Shown piece after piece: positions 63,640 to 64,000 of a stretch of 64,000 nt of DNA. The stretch comes from Lachnospiraceae bacterium (lineage in GTDB: Bacteria; Bacillota; Clostridia; Lachnospirales; Lachnospiraceae). Each line of letters begins with the position of its first letter. The first letter of the stretch is position 1. The stretch lies in contig JAGCUO010000197.1 of NCBI GenBank assembly GCA_017962825.1, positions 32,043-96,042 of the forward strand, read 5' to 3'. The notes beneath the pieces are model-generated. The model was not told the DNA's origin and ran no database searches. It saw only the letters and a program-made list of their open reading frames with translations. The translations under genes and the position numbers were made by a program.

Positions 63640-64000
63640 TCATAGCTCTTCTTTGAAGTCATGGATGATCGTAGCATGGACTTGCGTCAAGACTTTGCCA
63701 AGCACGTTCTGTCAGTGCCAATTCTTCTCATCTAGTATCTTAGGGTCATCTTTTGCCAATCCAACTCCCCAAATGCAATCAGTTGGGCTAGCTTCAACAA
63801 ATGTCTTGCCTTCAAACTGCTTGTCTAGCAGCTTTGCTCTCAAGGCCAAGTCTTGCTTGTACTTCTCATAGTTGCAGTCATGCATGAATGAGTAACGGAC
63901 TAAGCTCCATGCCTTGTCATCATATCCGGCTACTAAACGCCCAAGCTGCTTGCACACCATTGGGCTAGACTTCTCAGCAAGTATCATCTCTGCAGAAGCA
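63640..64000 (-). pseudogene. NADAR family protein, 5' end beyond window, with an in-frame TGA
   Basis: The visible frame reads from the window edge through LGRLVAGYDDKAWSLVRYSF, FVEASPTDCIWGVGLAKDDP and ILDEKNWH, then TGA (63712-63714), and continues in frame with QNVLGKVLTQVHATIIHDFK to a second TGA at 63640-63642. Family members read NW-[RK]-G-[QLE]-N-LLG here, so the stop replaces a glycine-like codon (GGA to TGA). NADAR enzymes hydrolyse N-glycosidic bonds of riboflavin intermediates or ADP-ribosylated bases. The catalytic Glu/Asp-Trp region precedes the stop, so a slightly short product might still fold. Confidence 0.75.

Overview
This window looks like a chromosomal segment of a Gram-positive anaerobe of the Clostridia, most probably Lachnospiraceae. 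The supporting features are clean Shine-Dalgarno sequences (GGAGG), DUF6020/DUF6056-type membrane proteins, an AgrBD/AgrC/LytTR signalling locus, phosphorolytic beta-mannan metabolism with paired GH130 enzymes, and a BlaR1-like/M23 fusion. Almost all genes lie on the minus strand. I see no rRNA, CRISPR array, phage or insertion sequence. One tRNA-Ser (anticodon CGA) lies at 24.5 kb.

Layout. 0-6.3 kb: a minus-strand operon of two paralogous polytopic membrane proteins, a third large membrane protein, a Cof-type HAD phosphatase, a ribulose-phosphate 3-epimerase-like enzyme and an IspD/TarI cytidylyltransferase cut by the window edge; this reads as surface-polymer precursor and decoration genes. 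6.4-13.2 kb: trkA-trkH-fruK-ptsI-MATE, closely packed. 13.4-24.5 kb: a DUF6056 membrane protein; a cassette of D-aspartate-ligase-like ATP-grasp enzyme, Asp/Glu racemase and MurE-like ligase; an exo/endonuclease-phosphatase protein; pgi; glycogen debranching enzyme; and a DUF4430 protein followed by an ECF transporter S component. 24.5-27.5 kb: tRNA-Ser and a BlaI repressor / BlaR1-M23 pair with two clear operators.

27.5-47.3 kb is a beta-mannan (galactomannan/acetylmannan) oligosaccharide utilisation locus: binding protein, two permeases and cellobiose 2-epimerase in one block; mannooligosaccharide phosphorylase, mannosylglucose phosphorylase, acetylesterase, mannose-6-phosphate isomerase and GH36 alpha-galactosidase in the other. 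Each block has its own LacI-type regulator and its own operator type. The two blocks are separated by a membrane EAL protein, a hybrid histidine kinase lacking its phospho-accepting histidine, and an alanine/glycine symporter.

47.4-60 kb holds an Agr-type peptide quorum-sensing locus (agrB, a 52-codon agrD, LytTR response regulator, AgrC-like kinase). Its probable binding site, a direct repeat with 20-bp period, recurs four times, each time in front of a minus-strand transcription unit: agrBD itself, a giant secreted subtilase with two CBM2-like modules, a membrane-anchored protein of unknown function, and a small membrane protein. In three of the four the -10 box lies exactly 27 bases from the repeat edge, and in the fourth about 29 bases. 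This local regulon is the most interesting signal in the window. 56-64 kb: methyltransferase, small membrane proteins, a PadR/DUF2812 pair with a perfect operator, acylphosphatase, NYN/PIN-like protein, VWA protein and a partial NADAR gene.

Three genes (MurE-like ligase, MalF-type permease, NADAR protein) carry one in-frame stop codon inside otherwise intact family sequence. These may be real nonsense mutations or sequence errors; I report them separately.
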